64,000 nt of DNA from Fenollaria timonensis (GCF_001457835.1 NZ_LN898229.1:111046-175045), one strand, 5' to 3'. Positions 34,977 through 43,731 are shown, numbered from the stretch's first letter. Translations and numbers: made by a program. The notes: generated from the letters alone by a model not told the origin.

Positions 34977-35035
34977 CATATTCACTATTGAATATGGTGT
35001 ATCTTTATTATATACACTTTTTTATTATTTGTCAA
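34977..35035 (-). promoter_or_regulatory. Promoter and candidate operators of the lipoprotein block
   Basis: On the minus strand there is TTGACA (35030-35035), 17 bp, TATAAT (35007-35012). GTGTAT/ATACAC (34997-35017) brackets the -10, and CATATTCA/TGAATATG (34977-34996) lies just downstream. The TGTA/TACA half-sites around the -10 recall BlaI/MecI operators. Confidence 0.7.
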
Positions 35036-35056
35036 GAATTATTTTAGTCTGCTAAT

Positions 35057-35100
35057 ATATTTTTGCAAAAATATAAGGACTTAATCACTAAGCCCTTATA
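35057..35100 (-). terminator. Terminator, copy B of 44-bp repeat
   Basis: Identical to 30436-30479. It ends the lipoprotein gene at 35111. Similarity extends imperfectly through the stop codon, which lies at the same offset in both copies. Confidence 0.88.
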
Positions 35101-35110
35101 CATAATCTAT

Positions 35111-35641
35111 TTAATTTTCTTTCTTTACCTTGATTTTTAATACAAAGTAGGCCTTCTTCGCCTCGTACTCTTCTTCATTCGTAACGTTTACATTTTTAAA
35201 CTCTATGGTCTCGTCACCATTAAGTTTAACTTTATATACGTTTACACAAGCCGATGGGCCTCCTTCTTTTAATTCGCCCCTAACTTTAAATTCCACTAAC
35301 GTTTTCTCAGCCACATCGTTCTTTGGTGATATGACCCACTCGTCACAGCAATTCGCTGCTGGCAAGACTATTTCTACTTCATCTTTATTTGTGCCTATGT
35401 CTATGGTCTTTTCATCTGGAGTATCGCTTTCTTCTCTTCCGTAGATGTCTTCTTTCTTTTCTATCTCATAAACTTCGCCATCGATCATTGCATAGTTTTG
35501 CTCTGGATAGCCTTCCTCATCTTTTGGAAATTTCGAGGCAATATTATTCGAAGCAATTTTATCTGTGCATGCGCTGATAAATAATAAGCTTAGTACTAAT
35601 AGATATGATACAAAAATTATCTTTCTTTTATTGTCTTTCAT
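35111..35641 (-). CDS. Lipoprotein, unknown function
   Basis: Lipoprotein of 176 residues with lipobox LFISAC (Cys25). The mature region begins with an acidic stretch containing a YPEQNYAMIDGEVYEIE segment. It ends in a beta-rich domain with NCCDEWVISP and KVRGELKEGGPSACVNVYKV, reminiscent of protease-inhibitor-like Ig folds (inference). I do not assign a family. It has its own promoter and terminator and stands just outside the repeat-bounded BlaI block. Confidence 0.75.
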   Translation of the reverse strand: MKDNKRKIIFVSYLLVLSLLFISACTDKIASNNIASKFPKDEEGYPEQNYAMIDGEVYEIEKKEDIYGREESDTPDEKTIDIGTNKDEVEIVLPAANCCDEWVISPKNDVAEKTLVEFKVRGELKEGGPSACVNVYKVKLNGDETIEFKNVNVTNEEEYEAKKAYFVLKIKVKKEN

Positions 35642-35685
35642 AAAACCACCTTCCTCATGCTTTCGTCTGATATATCGTTAACTAT

Positions 35686-35714
35686 ATAATATCACTTATC
35701 AAAGCAATTTACAA
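35686..35714 (-). promoter_or_regulatory. Promoter of the lipoprotein gene at 35111
   Basis: TTGTAA (35709-35714), 17 bp, TATTAT (35686-35691) on the minus strand. Confidence 0.6.
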
Positions 35715-35740
35715 GTACTTAAATCTTACAAAATAGTAAC

Positions 35741-35770
35741 AAAAAAGCTTAGGTAAATCTCCTAAGCCTT
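35741..35770 (-). terminator. Terminator of mnmH-DUF1836-degV
   Basis: Stem AGGCTTAGG/CCTAAGCTT with a seven-base loop and TTTTTT on the minus strand. Confidence 0.88.
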
Positions 35771-35774
35771 TCAT

Positions 35775-36626
35775 CTATAATTTATAATACGCAACGCCTA
35801 CAAGGCCTCTGCCTGTGTGTACTGCTAGTGTCGGTGCAATTTGTTCTTCAACATATATCTTTGCTCTTGCCACTTCATCTTTAAGTGCATCTTTAACAAA
35901 TTCGAGTGCTTCAGGATTTGCTCCGTGGCAGATTGATAAGTAGTAGTCCTTTGTGTCTTTTAACTCATCTTTTATTTTGTCTACAAGTCTTCTTTGCGCC
36001 TTTGCAAAGCCCCTCACTTTGTCAACATCGTAGTAAACGCCATCTGCGTCACATGTTATGATAGGTTTGATATGCAATAGCTGTCCGATAACGCCTCTAA
36101 CCTTGCCTATCCTTCCGCCATTGATAAGGTTTGTAAGTTCTGGAATAACAAAGTATGTCCTTGACTTCATCTTGGCTCTATCATCTTCCATAATCTTAAT
36201 GATCTCATCAGCATTATGGCCTTGATTCCTTAGTTCAGCAGCTCTATATGCATAAAAACCTGAGCCGATGGCTATGTTCTTTGTGTCAAAAACTTTTACT
36301 TTGCCGTCGTAGTCCATTGCCACAAGATTTGCTAAGTTATTTGCCCCGCTAAGCCTTGACGATAGCGTGATGATTATGACTTCATCAGCGCCAGATGCAA
36401 ACTCATTGTCAACTATTTCCTTTATCTCCATTGGTGATGGTGTACTTGTCTTAGGAAACTCCTTGTCAAGAAGTCTGTAGAACTCGTCCTTTTCTATATC
36501 AACTTGGTCTCTATACGATTTATCTGAGAAGTGTACCCACAAAGGTAGCATCGCCACATTTAATTCTTCATATGCTTCTTTAGGTAGATCGCAGGCTGTG
36601 TCTATAATTATTCCTACTTTACTCAT
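35775..36626 (-). CDS. DegV-family fatty-acid-binding protein
   Basis: DegV fold protein of 283 residues, the FakB-like group that binds fatty acids for phosphorylation by FakA. The N-terminus VGIIIDTACDLPKEAYEE and the TSTPSPMEIKEIV segment are typical. SSRLSGANNLANLVA is the fatty-acid-binding region. GRGLVGVAYYKL closes the protein. No fakA is in the window. It overlaps the DUF1836 gene by 4 bp, so the two are co-translated. Confidence 0.9.
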   Translation of the reverse strand: MSKVGIIIDTACDLPKEAYEELNVAMLPLWVHFSDKSYRDQVDIEKDEFYRLLDKEFPKTSTPSPMEIKEIVDNEFASGADEVIIITLSSRLSGANNLANLVAMDYDGKVKVFDTKNIAIGSGFYAYRAAELRNQGHNADEIIKIMEDDRAKMKSRTYFVIPELTNLINGGRIGKVRGVIGQLLHIKPIITCDADGVYYDVDKVRGFAKAQRRLVDKIKDELKDTKDYYLSICHGANPEALEFVKDALKDEVARAKIYVEEQIAPTLAVHTGRGLVGVAYYKL

Positions 36627-37165
36627 ATGTCCTCCTTAGCGTTTAATAGCTCGTATTCTAATAGTTTTTGCGTAATAACTTTCGTGCAAACACTCACTAT
36701 AGCAAGCGTCAAGCCATTTCTCTTGTCTAGGTCCACGTCAATAGTCGCCGTCATCTTCGTATCGGGATCATCTTGTTTGTCCAAGATATCTATGATGAGC
36801 CTCATAACGCTCTCAATCTTGTCGCAAAAGTAATTATACGACTCTTCGATGGAGCTCTTCTTAAGCTCATGGAGTATCCCGCCATCAATCTCGGCTATAC
36901 TTAGGTTGTTCTTAAAAACTGTAATCACTATGCAGTAAACGATGTGATTACGAAAGTAGCGTTTCTTGATTGGGCTCGGCATAATCTTGTGCTTGACGTA
37001 GTTATTGACCATGGACTTCGTTAATTTATTGTCCTTATCAAACATCGCTTCCAGTGCCTTGTTAACTATCTCAACTAGCTGCTCTGAATAAATGCCAAAG
37101 TCTGGCAAGTCCTTGTACCTAGGAAGCTTTAGCTCTTTAAGGCCAGTCAATATATTATCTCTCAT
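36623..37165 (-). CDS. DUF1836-family protein
   Basis: Protein of 180 residues of the DUF1836 family. The family is predicted to carry an N-terminal helix-turn-helix-like region; here LPDFGIYSEQLVEIVNKAL and KLTKSMVNNYVKHKIMPSP. The latter resembles the MerR-like recognition region (TxxMVNNYVKxGLIxxP) seen in this family. No membrane segment is present. It lies 51 bp after mnmH and overlaps degV by 4 bp. A regulatory role is plausible, but its target is unknown. Confidence 0.85.
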   Translation of the reverse strand: MRDNILTGLKELKLPRYKDLPDFGIYSEQLVEIVNKALEAMFDKDNKLTKSMVNNYVKHKIMPSPIKKRYFRNHIVYCIVITVFKNNLSIAEIDGGILHELKKSSIEESYNYFCDKIESVMRLIIDILDKQDDPDTKMTATIDVDLDKRNGLTLAIVSVCTKVITQKLLEYELLNAKEDI

Positions 37166-37216
37166 ACTGCCTCCACTTAGTATTTAATACTGCGTCTATA
37201 GTTTAGCATAACTAGA

Positions 37217-38233
37217 TTAATCTGTCAAGTACTTTTTTACAAATTCTTTAATATCGTCGTAGCTCGCGTCTGTAAATACCTTGATGTAATCATATTTCTT
37301 AAATGAATACTTAGGATCGTAGTAGCTCTTCATCATGTCCTTGATGAGATCAAGGTATTCCCCATCCATGAGCATGTCTGTGTAATTCTCATATCTTTCC
37401 TTGCTAATGAATTTTTTAAACTCTTCGAACGTCTTTATGATTTCCTCTTTATTTTCACTTGGCAAATAGTCCTCGCAAATGTTTTTAGCTCTCTCATCTA
37501 AAGACGCTTCTATAAGTATTTTGTCTGAGTTAAGCATCTTTTTATATAGTTTTTCATGAAGAACTATATCACCTATCCTTCTTGATTCGCCCTCTGTAAT
37601 GTATTTAGCATCTGGATTATCTTTAATCGCCTCATATATGTATGAGTCAAACATCTTTTGCGAAACTTTTTCCTTTAAGCCCACTGAGCCAAAGATGGAT
37701 CCCCTGTGATTCGCGTACTTCTCTAGGTCCAAAACTTTTATGCCATCTTTCTCAAGTCTTCTTATTATATAAGTCTTGTGAGTGCCAGTAAGTCCATAAA
37801 GCGTAAGAACCTTGATCCTCTCAAAGTATTCATCGAGCTTTTCCATCACATAGCGCCTATATGCCTTGTATCCGCCACTTAGCTTTGAGATGTGCATGCC
37901 AAGCGCACGAAAAGTCCTCTCAAGCACGGTCGATCTATAGCCCCCTCTGTCACAATAGATTACGATCTCATCGCAAGTCTTTTCTAGCTCCAAATATTTT
38001 TCATAAAGCTCGGGAAGTTTCTTCGACGCGTACTCGACCGCCTTTATCTTAGCTAAATCGTATGATACTCTGTCATACAAGGTGCCTACTTCGCGCCTCT
38101 CATCATCATTAAAGATTGGGATGCTGATGGCGCCTGGTATGTGAGCGTTTTTGTACTCGCCCTCGCTTCTGACATCGACCAAGACGATATTATCTAAATT
38201 TTCGATATCTTCGTAATTTAATTCTTCTAACAT
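37217..38233 (-). CDS. mnmH: tRNA 2-selenouridine synthase
   Basis: Replaces sulfur with selenium in 2-thiouridine at the wobble base of certain tRNAs, using selenophosphate. An N-terminal rhodanese domain (1-130) carries the catalytic cysteine C94 in YCDRGGYRS. A P-loop domain follows: GLTGTHKT at 147-154, then KVLDLEKYANHRGSIFG, the characteristic MnmH stretch. The P-loop has His where Gly is usual (GxTGxGKT). The ORF reaches 38278, but AGGTGAAATT precedes ATG 38233, giving 338 residues. The gene implies that the organism makes selenophosphate. Confidence 0.9.
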   Translation of the reverse strand: MLEELNYEDIENLDNIVLVDVRSEGEYKNAHIPGAISIPIFNDDERREVGTLYDRVSYDLAKIKAVEYASKKLPELYEKYLELEKTCDEIVIYCDRGGYRSTVLERTFRALGMHISKLSGGYKAYRRYVMEKLDEYFERIKVLTLYGLTGTHKTYIIRRLEKDGIKVLDLEKYANHRGSIFGSVGLKEKVSQKMFDSYIYEAIKDNPDAKYITEGESRRIGDIVLHEKLYKKMLNSDKILIEASLDERAKNICEDYLPSENKEEIIKTFEEFKKFISKERYENYTDMLMDGEYLDLIKDMMKSYYDPKYSFKKYDYIKVFTDASYDDIKEFVKKYLTD

Positions 38234-38296
38234 AATTTCACCTATAAACATAATACAGCAAATCCACGAAAAAATCAATATTTTGCTTCTCTCATC

Positions 38297-38325
38297 TTGA
38301 CATTTTTTCTTATTATATATATAAT
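38297..38325 (+). promoter_or_regulatory. Consensus promoter of the ion transporter
   Basis: TTGACA (38297-38302), exactly 17 bp, TATAAT (38320-38325), reading rightward. A full AAAGGAGGA ribosome site lies at 38351-38359. Confidence 0.92.
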
Positions 38326-38363
38326 TATATAGTTAGTGATAGATATTTACAAAGGAGGATTAC

Positions 38364-39641
38364 ATGGACAGACTCATACTCGCAGCTGCACTTTTCGTTA
38401 TAACTTACATATTTATGATTAAATTCGTTAATCATAGACCACTAGTTGTCGGCATAAGTGCGCTTGTTTTTATAATTTTAAACATAGTTCCTTTAAATAC
38501 AGTTTGGGGCGCTATAGACTTTAACGTACTTTTGATGATAGGTGGAACGATGATGCTTGTCTCGCTTTTCTCAGAAAGCTTGATGCCAACTAGGCTCGCT
38601 GACCTTATCATAAACAAGGTTAAGGACATAAGACTCATCATACTTTTCTTATCAATGTTTGCTGGCTTCGTCTCAGCCTTTATCGATAACGTTGCTACCG
38701 TTTTAATGATAGCACCCGTTGCCATGAGCTTAGCAAAGAAGCTCAAGATATCACCAGTAAAGATGATTATAGCTATATCGATATCATCAAATTTACAAGG
38801 TGCGGCAACTTTAGTAGGCGATACATCTTCGATACTTTTAGGAAGTGCGCTAAACATGACTTTCTTCGACTTCTTCGTATATAATGGACACATGGGTATG
38901 TTCTGGATAGTTCAAATCTCAGCGATAGTCGCAAGTATCTTTATCTATATATCAACAAAAGAGATGAGAGGTAAAGTCGATGCAATTGAAGTTACAAAAG
39001 TTAAGGACATGATGCCAACTTACTTAGTTATACTTATGATAGTACTATTGATTTTTGCATCATTTATACCGCAAGATCAAAAGATAGATATACTAAACGG
39101 ACTTATCTGCGTATGCGTAGCTATCTTCGGTGTAATCTACCACTTGATAAGACATAAAGACTCATCCATAATCAAGACAGTTGCAAGCGAAATCGACTTC
39201 AACACACTTGGCTTACTAGCAGGGCTATTCATAATTATATCCGGTATTGAAAATGCTGGTGTTATCGATGAAATCGCAAAGCTATTCATTAAGCTAGCGG
39301 ATAAGCCTTTCTTATTATACACAGCACTTGTTTGGGGCAGCGTCTTGATCAGTGCCTTCGTTGACAACATCCCTTATGTCGCAACAATGCTGCCAGTTCT
39401 TTCAGTAATTTCAACTCACGTGCCATTCGACATGACGGTATTTTACTTCGGACTACTTAGCGGCGCGACACTTGGAGGAAACATCACGCCAATAGGTGCC
39501 TCAGCAAACATCGCTTCACTCGGCATACTTAAGGAAGCGGGCTACACTGTCGAGAACAAAGACTTTATGAAGATGAGCGTGCCATTCACTTTGACTGCAG
39601 TCTTAGTCGGCTACATTCTCGTTTGGTTCATATATAGATAA
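38364..39641 (+). CDS. ArsB/NhaD-superfamily (SLC13-type) membrane transporter
   Basis: Polytopic membrane protein of 425 residues with about eleven helices. It shows the two-fold internal symmetry of the ion-transporter superfamily: AFIDNVATVLMIAPVA near residue 107 and AFVDNIPYVATMLPVL near 332. Each is followed by a glycine-rich loop (NLQGAATLVGDTSS; GGNITPIGASANI). These are substrate-binding signatures of ArsB, NhaD and dicarboxylate carriers. The transported ion cannot be decided; no arsR or arsA lies nearby. It is the only non-IS gene on the plus strand, with a perfect promoter and a bidirectional terminator. Confidence 0.88.
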   Translation: MDRLILAAALFVITYIFMIKFVNHRPLVVGISALVFIILNIVPLNTVWGAIDFNVLLMIGGTMMLVSLFSESLMPTRLADLIINKVKDIRLIILFLSMFAGFVSAFIDNVATVLMIAPVAMSLAKKLKISPVKMIIAISISSNLQGAATLVGDTSSILLGSALNMTFFDFFVYNGHMGMFWIVQISAIVASIFIYISTKEMRGKVDAIEVTKVKDMMPTYLVILMIVLLIFASFIPQDQKIDILNGLICVCVAIFGVIYHLIRHKDSSIIKTVASEIDFNTLGLLAGLFIIISGIENAGVIDEIAKLFIKLADKPFLLYTALVWGSVLISAFVDNIPYVATMLPVLSVISTHVPFDMTVFYFGLLSGATLGGNITPIGASANIASLGILKEAGYTVENKDFMKMSVPFTLTAVLVGYILVWFIYR

Positions 39642-39653
39642 TAGTTTAATAGG

Positions 39654-39693
39654 CAAAGTAAAAGACCTTAGGAGAATTAACTCTTAAGGTCTT
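39654..39693. terminator. Bidirectional terminator, copy A of 40-bp repeat
   Basis: Symmetric hairpin AAGACCTTA-GAG/CTC-TTAAGGTCTT with A-rich and T-rich flanks. It serves the plus-strand transporter and the minus-strand ABC exporter. The 40 bp are identical to 47094-47133. Confidence 0.88.
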
Positions 39694-39695
39694 CT

Positions 39696-39780
39696 TTACT
39701 TAAGCTTCTTATGATTCTTTAAATTTTCTTTATACAGCTTCTTTAGCATCTCTTATAACTCTTTATAATCAATGTCATCA
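39696..39780 (-). pseudogene. Decayed copy of the 3' end of the GTPase gene
   Basis: The sequence aligns with the last 28 codons or so of the GTPase at 47137-48264. It reads the same K-K-H-N-K-L-N, K-Y-L-K-K-L-M-E and K-x-D-I-D-D residues on the minus strand. It has scattered substitutions and an in-frame stop where the intact gene has Glu. Together with the 40-bp terminator it forms a direct repeat of about 125 bp bounding the RiPP cluster. The ABC exporter stop codon (39778-39780) lies inside it. Confidence 0.8.
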
Positions 39781-41541
39781 CTGCTCACTTTGTGAGCTTA
39801 CTTTATAAAGTTCATAGTATGCACCTTTTTTATTCATAAGATCAATATGATTACCAGACTCTATAATCTTTCCGTCTTCTATATAATATATTCTATCAAC
39901 ATTTTTAATGTTTCTTAAACGATGCGATATAAATATAACAGTTTTTTCTTTATAAACTTCAAGTATTGAATCAAATATACTCTTCTCGCTATATGCATCA
40001 AGCCTTGAGCTTGGCTCATCAAAAATCAATACGTCATAGGGCTTTATTAAGATTCTTGATAAAGCTAACTTTTGCTCTTCCCCTCCAGAAAGATTTAAAC
40101 CTCCATCTTCAAGTTCACTCGTAAGGTAAGTTTCACACAGTTTATTAACATCTTCAAATTTATTATCTAAAGCAAGTCGTTGAATTAATTCAAAAGCTTG
40201 TTCTTTTTCAATTGTGCTTATATTTTCCGATGAATCCATAAATATATTTTCAATTGCAGTTAGTGAATAAATATTGAAGTCTTGAAGCATTATACCAAAT
40301 TTTTTATACAAGTCTTTTTGTTTATAAGCATAAGCGTCAGAGCCGTTAATTAAATAATCACCAGAGTCTACTTTATAAAGTCCAGTAATAATTGAAGCTA
40401 AAGTAGATTTGCCCGCTCCATTCAATCCTACAAAAGCAACTTTCTCACCCTTATTAATCTTTAGATTAATGCATTTTAAATTCTCATGAGTGCCATCATA
40501 AGAAAATGATGCATTTTTTAACTCAATGCTGTCTACTTCATTAAGCTCCATGCCACTTTCTTCATAACATACGGGCGTTGAAAAAAAATTAAGTATATCT
40601 TCAACAACAAATGAATTACGATACATACCTGGAAAGATGCTTAAAAAAGATGTTATAGATGAGCTAAGTTGTCCAAAAGAGTTAAAAGCAAAAGCAAACT
40701 CGCCAGCCGATATCTTTTTATTAATAAACATATTGACAAGCAGTACAAAACTTAAAGCTAAACTAAGATTAGATAACAAACTTTGTAAATTTAATAATCT
40801 CTCATACTTTTTACCGTAGTCTACATTTATATCAGTCTTTTCATCCACTGAACTTTTGAATAATTTAATTAAAGGAACAGCTAACATAGTTGTCTTTAAC
40901 TCTTTCATATAAAAACGCAGTGAGAAAGTTCTAGATACATATGACGATTTACGCTCAGGATAAACAAGCTCCTTCTGCTCATCATATGATATCTTAGACA
41001 ATTTAAGATTTATTATAAAGTTTATTATTGATGATATAAAACATATAATTAGTAACTTATATTCAAGACTAATTATAAGAGTAAATAGTATGGAGAGAGA
41101 AAAAATTTCTGTAATTAAAGAAGCAAATGAGTTAAAAGCATCAAAAGCAGAAGAAACTCCATTTGATAGTATATAATTATATGTATTTAAAAAGCCAGGG
41201 TCATCATAATTTTTAACTGGTAACTTAAGTGCGTGTCTAAATATCTTAAGATTTATATTTCTAGCTATATCATTTAATTTCGATGGTGTATAAACTCTTG
41301 AAAAGTGATTTGATAATATCGAAACAGCTAAAGTGTATATAAGAAAACAAATTAGAGTTTCGTAGAATTTCTGAATTGAAAAACTTGATGAGCCTATGTC
41401 CAAAGCATCTTTTATAAGATAATTTGAAAATATAGGAGAAAAAGCTCCTAATAATCCCATGACGATAGATAATATAGCATATACTTTATAATTTTTAAAA
41501 GCTTTTTTAGCAATGATATAATTGTTTCTTAAAAATTTCAT
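39778..41541 (-). CDS. ABC exporter of the RiPP cluster
   Basis: Half-transporter of 587 residues. Six membrane helices lie in about 15-310, and the ATPase domain in about 345-580. Walker A is GLNGAGKST, the signature is LSGGEEQK, and Walker B is VLIFDEPSSRLD. There is no N-terminal C39 peptidase domain, so it cannot itself trim a leader. It probably exports the modified peptide or confers immunity. The start is uncertain between ATG 41559 and 41541; GGAAGTGAAAAG favours the latter. Its last codons run into the GTPase remnant. Confidence 0.86.
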   Translation of the reverse strand: MKFLRNNYIIAKKAFKNYKVYAILSIVMGLLGAFSPIFSNYLIKDALDIGSSSFSIQKFYETLICFLIYTLAVSILSNHFSRVYTPSKLNDIARNINLKIFRHALKLPVKNYDDPGFLNTYNYILSNGVSSAFDAFNSFASLITEIFSLSILFTLIISLEYKLLIICFISSIINFIINLKLSKISYDEQKELVYPERKSSYVSRTFSLRFYMKELKTTMLAVPLIKLFKSSVDEKTDINVDYGKKYERLLNLQSLLSNLSLALSFVLLVNMFINKKISAGEFAFAFNSFGQLSSSITSFLSIFPGMYRNSFVVEDILNFFSTPVCYEESGMELNEVDSIELKNASFSYDGTHENLKCINLKINKGEKVAFVGLNGAGKSTLASIITGLYKVDSGDYLINGSDAYAYKQKDLYKKFGIMLQDFNIYSLTAIENIFMDSSENISTIEKEQAFELIQRLALDNKFEDVNKLCETYLTSELEDGGLNLSGGEEQKLALSRILIKPYDVLIFDEPSSRLDAYSEKSIFDSILEVYKEKTVIFISHRLRNIKNVDRIYYIEDGKIIESGNHIDLMNKKGAYYELYKVSSQSEQ

Positions 41542-41570
41542 TCTTTTCACTTCCATCAAACTTAGTAATA

Positions 41571-41595
41571 GAAGGTGCTAAGGGGAAGCACCTTC
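41571..41595 (-). other. Intercistronic hairpin between ABC-2 permease and exporter genes
   Basis: Nine-bp perfect stem GAAGGTGCT/AGCACCTTC with a seven-base loop and no T-run. Possibly an mRNA processing or stability element that sets the level of the exporter. Confidence 0.55.
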
Positions 41596-41600
41596 CGTAT

Positions 41601-42824
41601 CTAAGCTATATCTCTTTTTTCCATAACAGTTTTTGCCCCTAGCATAAATGCTACTGCTAAAACTGCCATGATTATTTGATAAAACACAAATGTATAATCA
41701 CCAGTACCTGCAATAAGATTTTGAGATTTAATATAATTTGGCATATTATAAGGATTTAAATTAGTAACAAAAAGTACGTCGTATGCAAATAGTACTGCAA
41801 AAAATATAGATACTGCACTGTCTTTCATAAGAAGTGATATTAATCCCATAAATGAGAACATAAACACTGTATATAAAATTAGATTTAAGAGTTGTAAGCC
41901 AACAACTTTACCTTGAGTAGACAAAGCATATACTTCACTTAAATCACTAGTCATAGGTATCTTGAAAATATTATTTAGTGCTAAATTGTTAACAACAACC
42001 TGTCTTTGTGGTAAAAATCCAAATTTAAATCCAGTGTATAAAAATACAAATAAAAGTGGCAATAAAATTACACAAAGGTTAAGCACAAGCCTTGTTATAA
42101 ATCTAGTGTAGAATAATTTTTTTCTGCTATAAGGCGAAGTTAAATATAGTTTTATTGCACCCGAGGAATAATCGTTCGACCATATATCAAAGTTTAGCAA
42201 TAGTAACAAAATTGCAAAATATATAAGTTTAAAGCTAAGTTTTCCTTGCAAGGCATTATATGCATCAGGATAGTTTGGATCTTTAAGCCTATCGTCATCA
42301 TATTGAACCTGTTCAGTCAAGTACCTTTTATACCACTGATTTTTAGAGTAAAAATAAATATTCTCTCCATAAGCGGAAACAAAATCCTTCTTATATATCT
42401 CGTCATATATATAAGTATCTATTTCTTTAAGAAATGAATTGTACCTATCTATATCTGGTTTATCAAAATTTGTTAGTGCATTAAAGGCAGTTAATTTTTG
42501 ATCAAAAAATTTCCAATGATTAACTTCTGCTTGCTTAACTTTTTTCTCTTCTTCAAGTTCTTCGTCATTTTCATCTAAACCAACAACATCATTCACATAC
42601 ATCTGAAGATTTATCCCATCAATCTCATAATTAAGATTATTAACATAATATTTAGACATTTCCTGATAGCTATTTATTTGTGCAGCCATAGTGTCTATAT
42701 AATTACTGATATCGCCTTTCATCTTAAATACATCCGGTATCATTATAAGAAAAAAGATAATAATGATAATTATATTTTTTACCGAAAAGAATGTTTTAAT
42801 TTCGTTTTTGATAAGCCCTTTCAT
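41601..42824 (-). CDS. ABC-2-type permease of the RiPP cluster
   Basis: Membrane protein of 407 residues. One helix lies near 13-32, a charged extracytoplasmic region runs to about 205, and five more helices follow. The segment WSNDYSSGAIKLYLTSPYSRKK after helix 2 is characteristic of ABC-2 permeases. GAGGGATAAG precedes the ATG, and the gene starts 1 bp after the ATPase stop. With that ATPase it forms an export or self-protection transporter, common in peptide-antibiotic loci. Confidence 0.85.
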   Translation of the reverse strand: MKGLIKNEIKTFFSVKNIIIIIIFFLIMIPDVFKMKGDISNYIDTMAAQINSYQEMSKYYVNNLNYEIDGINLQMYVNDVVGLDENDEELEEEKKVKQAEVNHWKFFDQKLTAFNALTNFDKPDIDRYNSFLKEIDTYIYDEIYKKDFVSAYGENIYFYSKNQWYKRYLTEQVQYDDDRLKDPNYPDAYNALQGKLSFKLIYFAILLLLLNFDIWSNDYSSGAIKLYLTSPYSRKKLFYTRFITRLVLNLCVILLPLLFVFLYTGFKFGFLPQRQVVVNNLALNNIFKIPMTSDLSEVYALSTQGKVVGLQLLNLILYTVFMFSFMGLISLLMKDSAVSIFFAVLFAYDVLFVTNLNPYNMPNYIKSQNLIAGTGDYTFVFYQIIMAVLAVAFMLGAKTVMEKRDIA

Positions 42825-42825
42825 C

Positions 42826-43731
42826 TTATCCCTCTTTTCTCAAGCTCTTATAAAGACTTTCAAGTGTAGGATGATCTTTATATATGTCATTAATGCTTAT
42901 ATTTGCTTGATACAAAATTGAAAGTATCTTATCTATAGCAACATTATAATCAGAAATAATAATGTAATTTTCAAAACCTTTTTCTTTAGATATCTTTGTA
43001 CTAATTTTGGCAGCATCTAAAACGTCCTTAGCTTTTTCATTGTCAGCTGTATTTATATAGACAAGTCCCGTGTTTCTAAATTCTTCACTTAAATTTCCAT
43101 TATAAACAACTTTTCCATCTTCTATCATAACAACTCTATCTGAAACTTTTTCAACTTCAGATAATCTATGTGATGAAAAAAGTATCGCACAGCCTTCGTT
43201 TTTTAATGACTTAAGCTCTTGTCTCAATTCGAAAACCCCATCAGGATCAAGGCCGTTCATAGGTTCGTCAAGCATAATAAACTTTGGTTTTGATAAAAGT
43301 ACTAAGCTTAGCATTAGACGCATCTTCATACCCATAGAGTACTTGGATGTTGCTCTTTTAAGGTTATCCTCAAGTCCTGAAAACTCTTCCATTTCCTTTA
43401 TTCTATCCTTCGATACACCTCTCCATCTTGCGACCATATTGAAGTGATCATGACCGTTTAAACTTGGATAAAGTGCTGGATCTTCAATACTTACTCCCAT
43501 ACACTTTAAGGCTTCTTCTCTGCTTTTTACTATAGAATGGTCAAATACATTTATCTCTCCTGAATTAAATTTGATAAGACCTGAAACGCATTTCATAGTT
43601 GTAGACTTGCCTGAACCGTTCCTACCTAAAAAACCTACAATCTCACCTGGTTCAACATCAAAAGTAAGTCCTTTGAGAACATCCTTTTTACCAAAACTCT
43701 TATGCATATCATTAATTTGCAAAGCTTTCAT
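42826..43731 (-). CDS. ABC ATPase (bacitracin/lantibiotic-resistance type)
   Basis: ATP-binding subunit of 301 residues. Walker A is GRNGSGKST (about 36-44), the signature is YSMGMKMR, and Walker B is FIMLDEPMNGLDPDG. The YSxGMKxR form of the signature is typical of ABC-2-linked ATPases such as those for bacteriocin immunity. About 80 further residues follow the ATPase core. It overlaps the radical SAM gene by 20 bp, with AAGGAGG inside the overlap, so modification and transport genes are translationally linked. Confidence 0.88.
   Translation of the reverse strand: MKALQINDMHKSFGKKDVLKGLTFDVEPGEIVGFLGRNGSGKSTTMKCVSGLIKFNSGEINVFDHSIVKSREEALKCMGVSIEDPALYPSLNGHDHFNMVARWRGVSKDRIKEMEEFSGLEDNLKRATSKYSMGMKMRLMLSLVLLSKPKFIMLDEPMNGLDPDGVFELRQELKSLKNEGCAILFSSHRLSEVEKVSDRVVMIEDGKVVYNGNLSEEFRNTGLVYINTADNEKAKDVLDAAKISTKISKEKGFENYIIISDYNVAIDKILSILYQANISINDIYKDHPTLESLYKSLRKEG

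Noticed and set aside
41571..41595. Terminator between ABC-2 permease and exporter
   Set aside because: Strong stem but no T-run, so I list it as an intercistronic hairpin.
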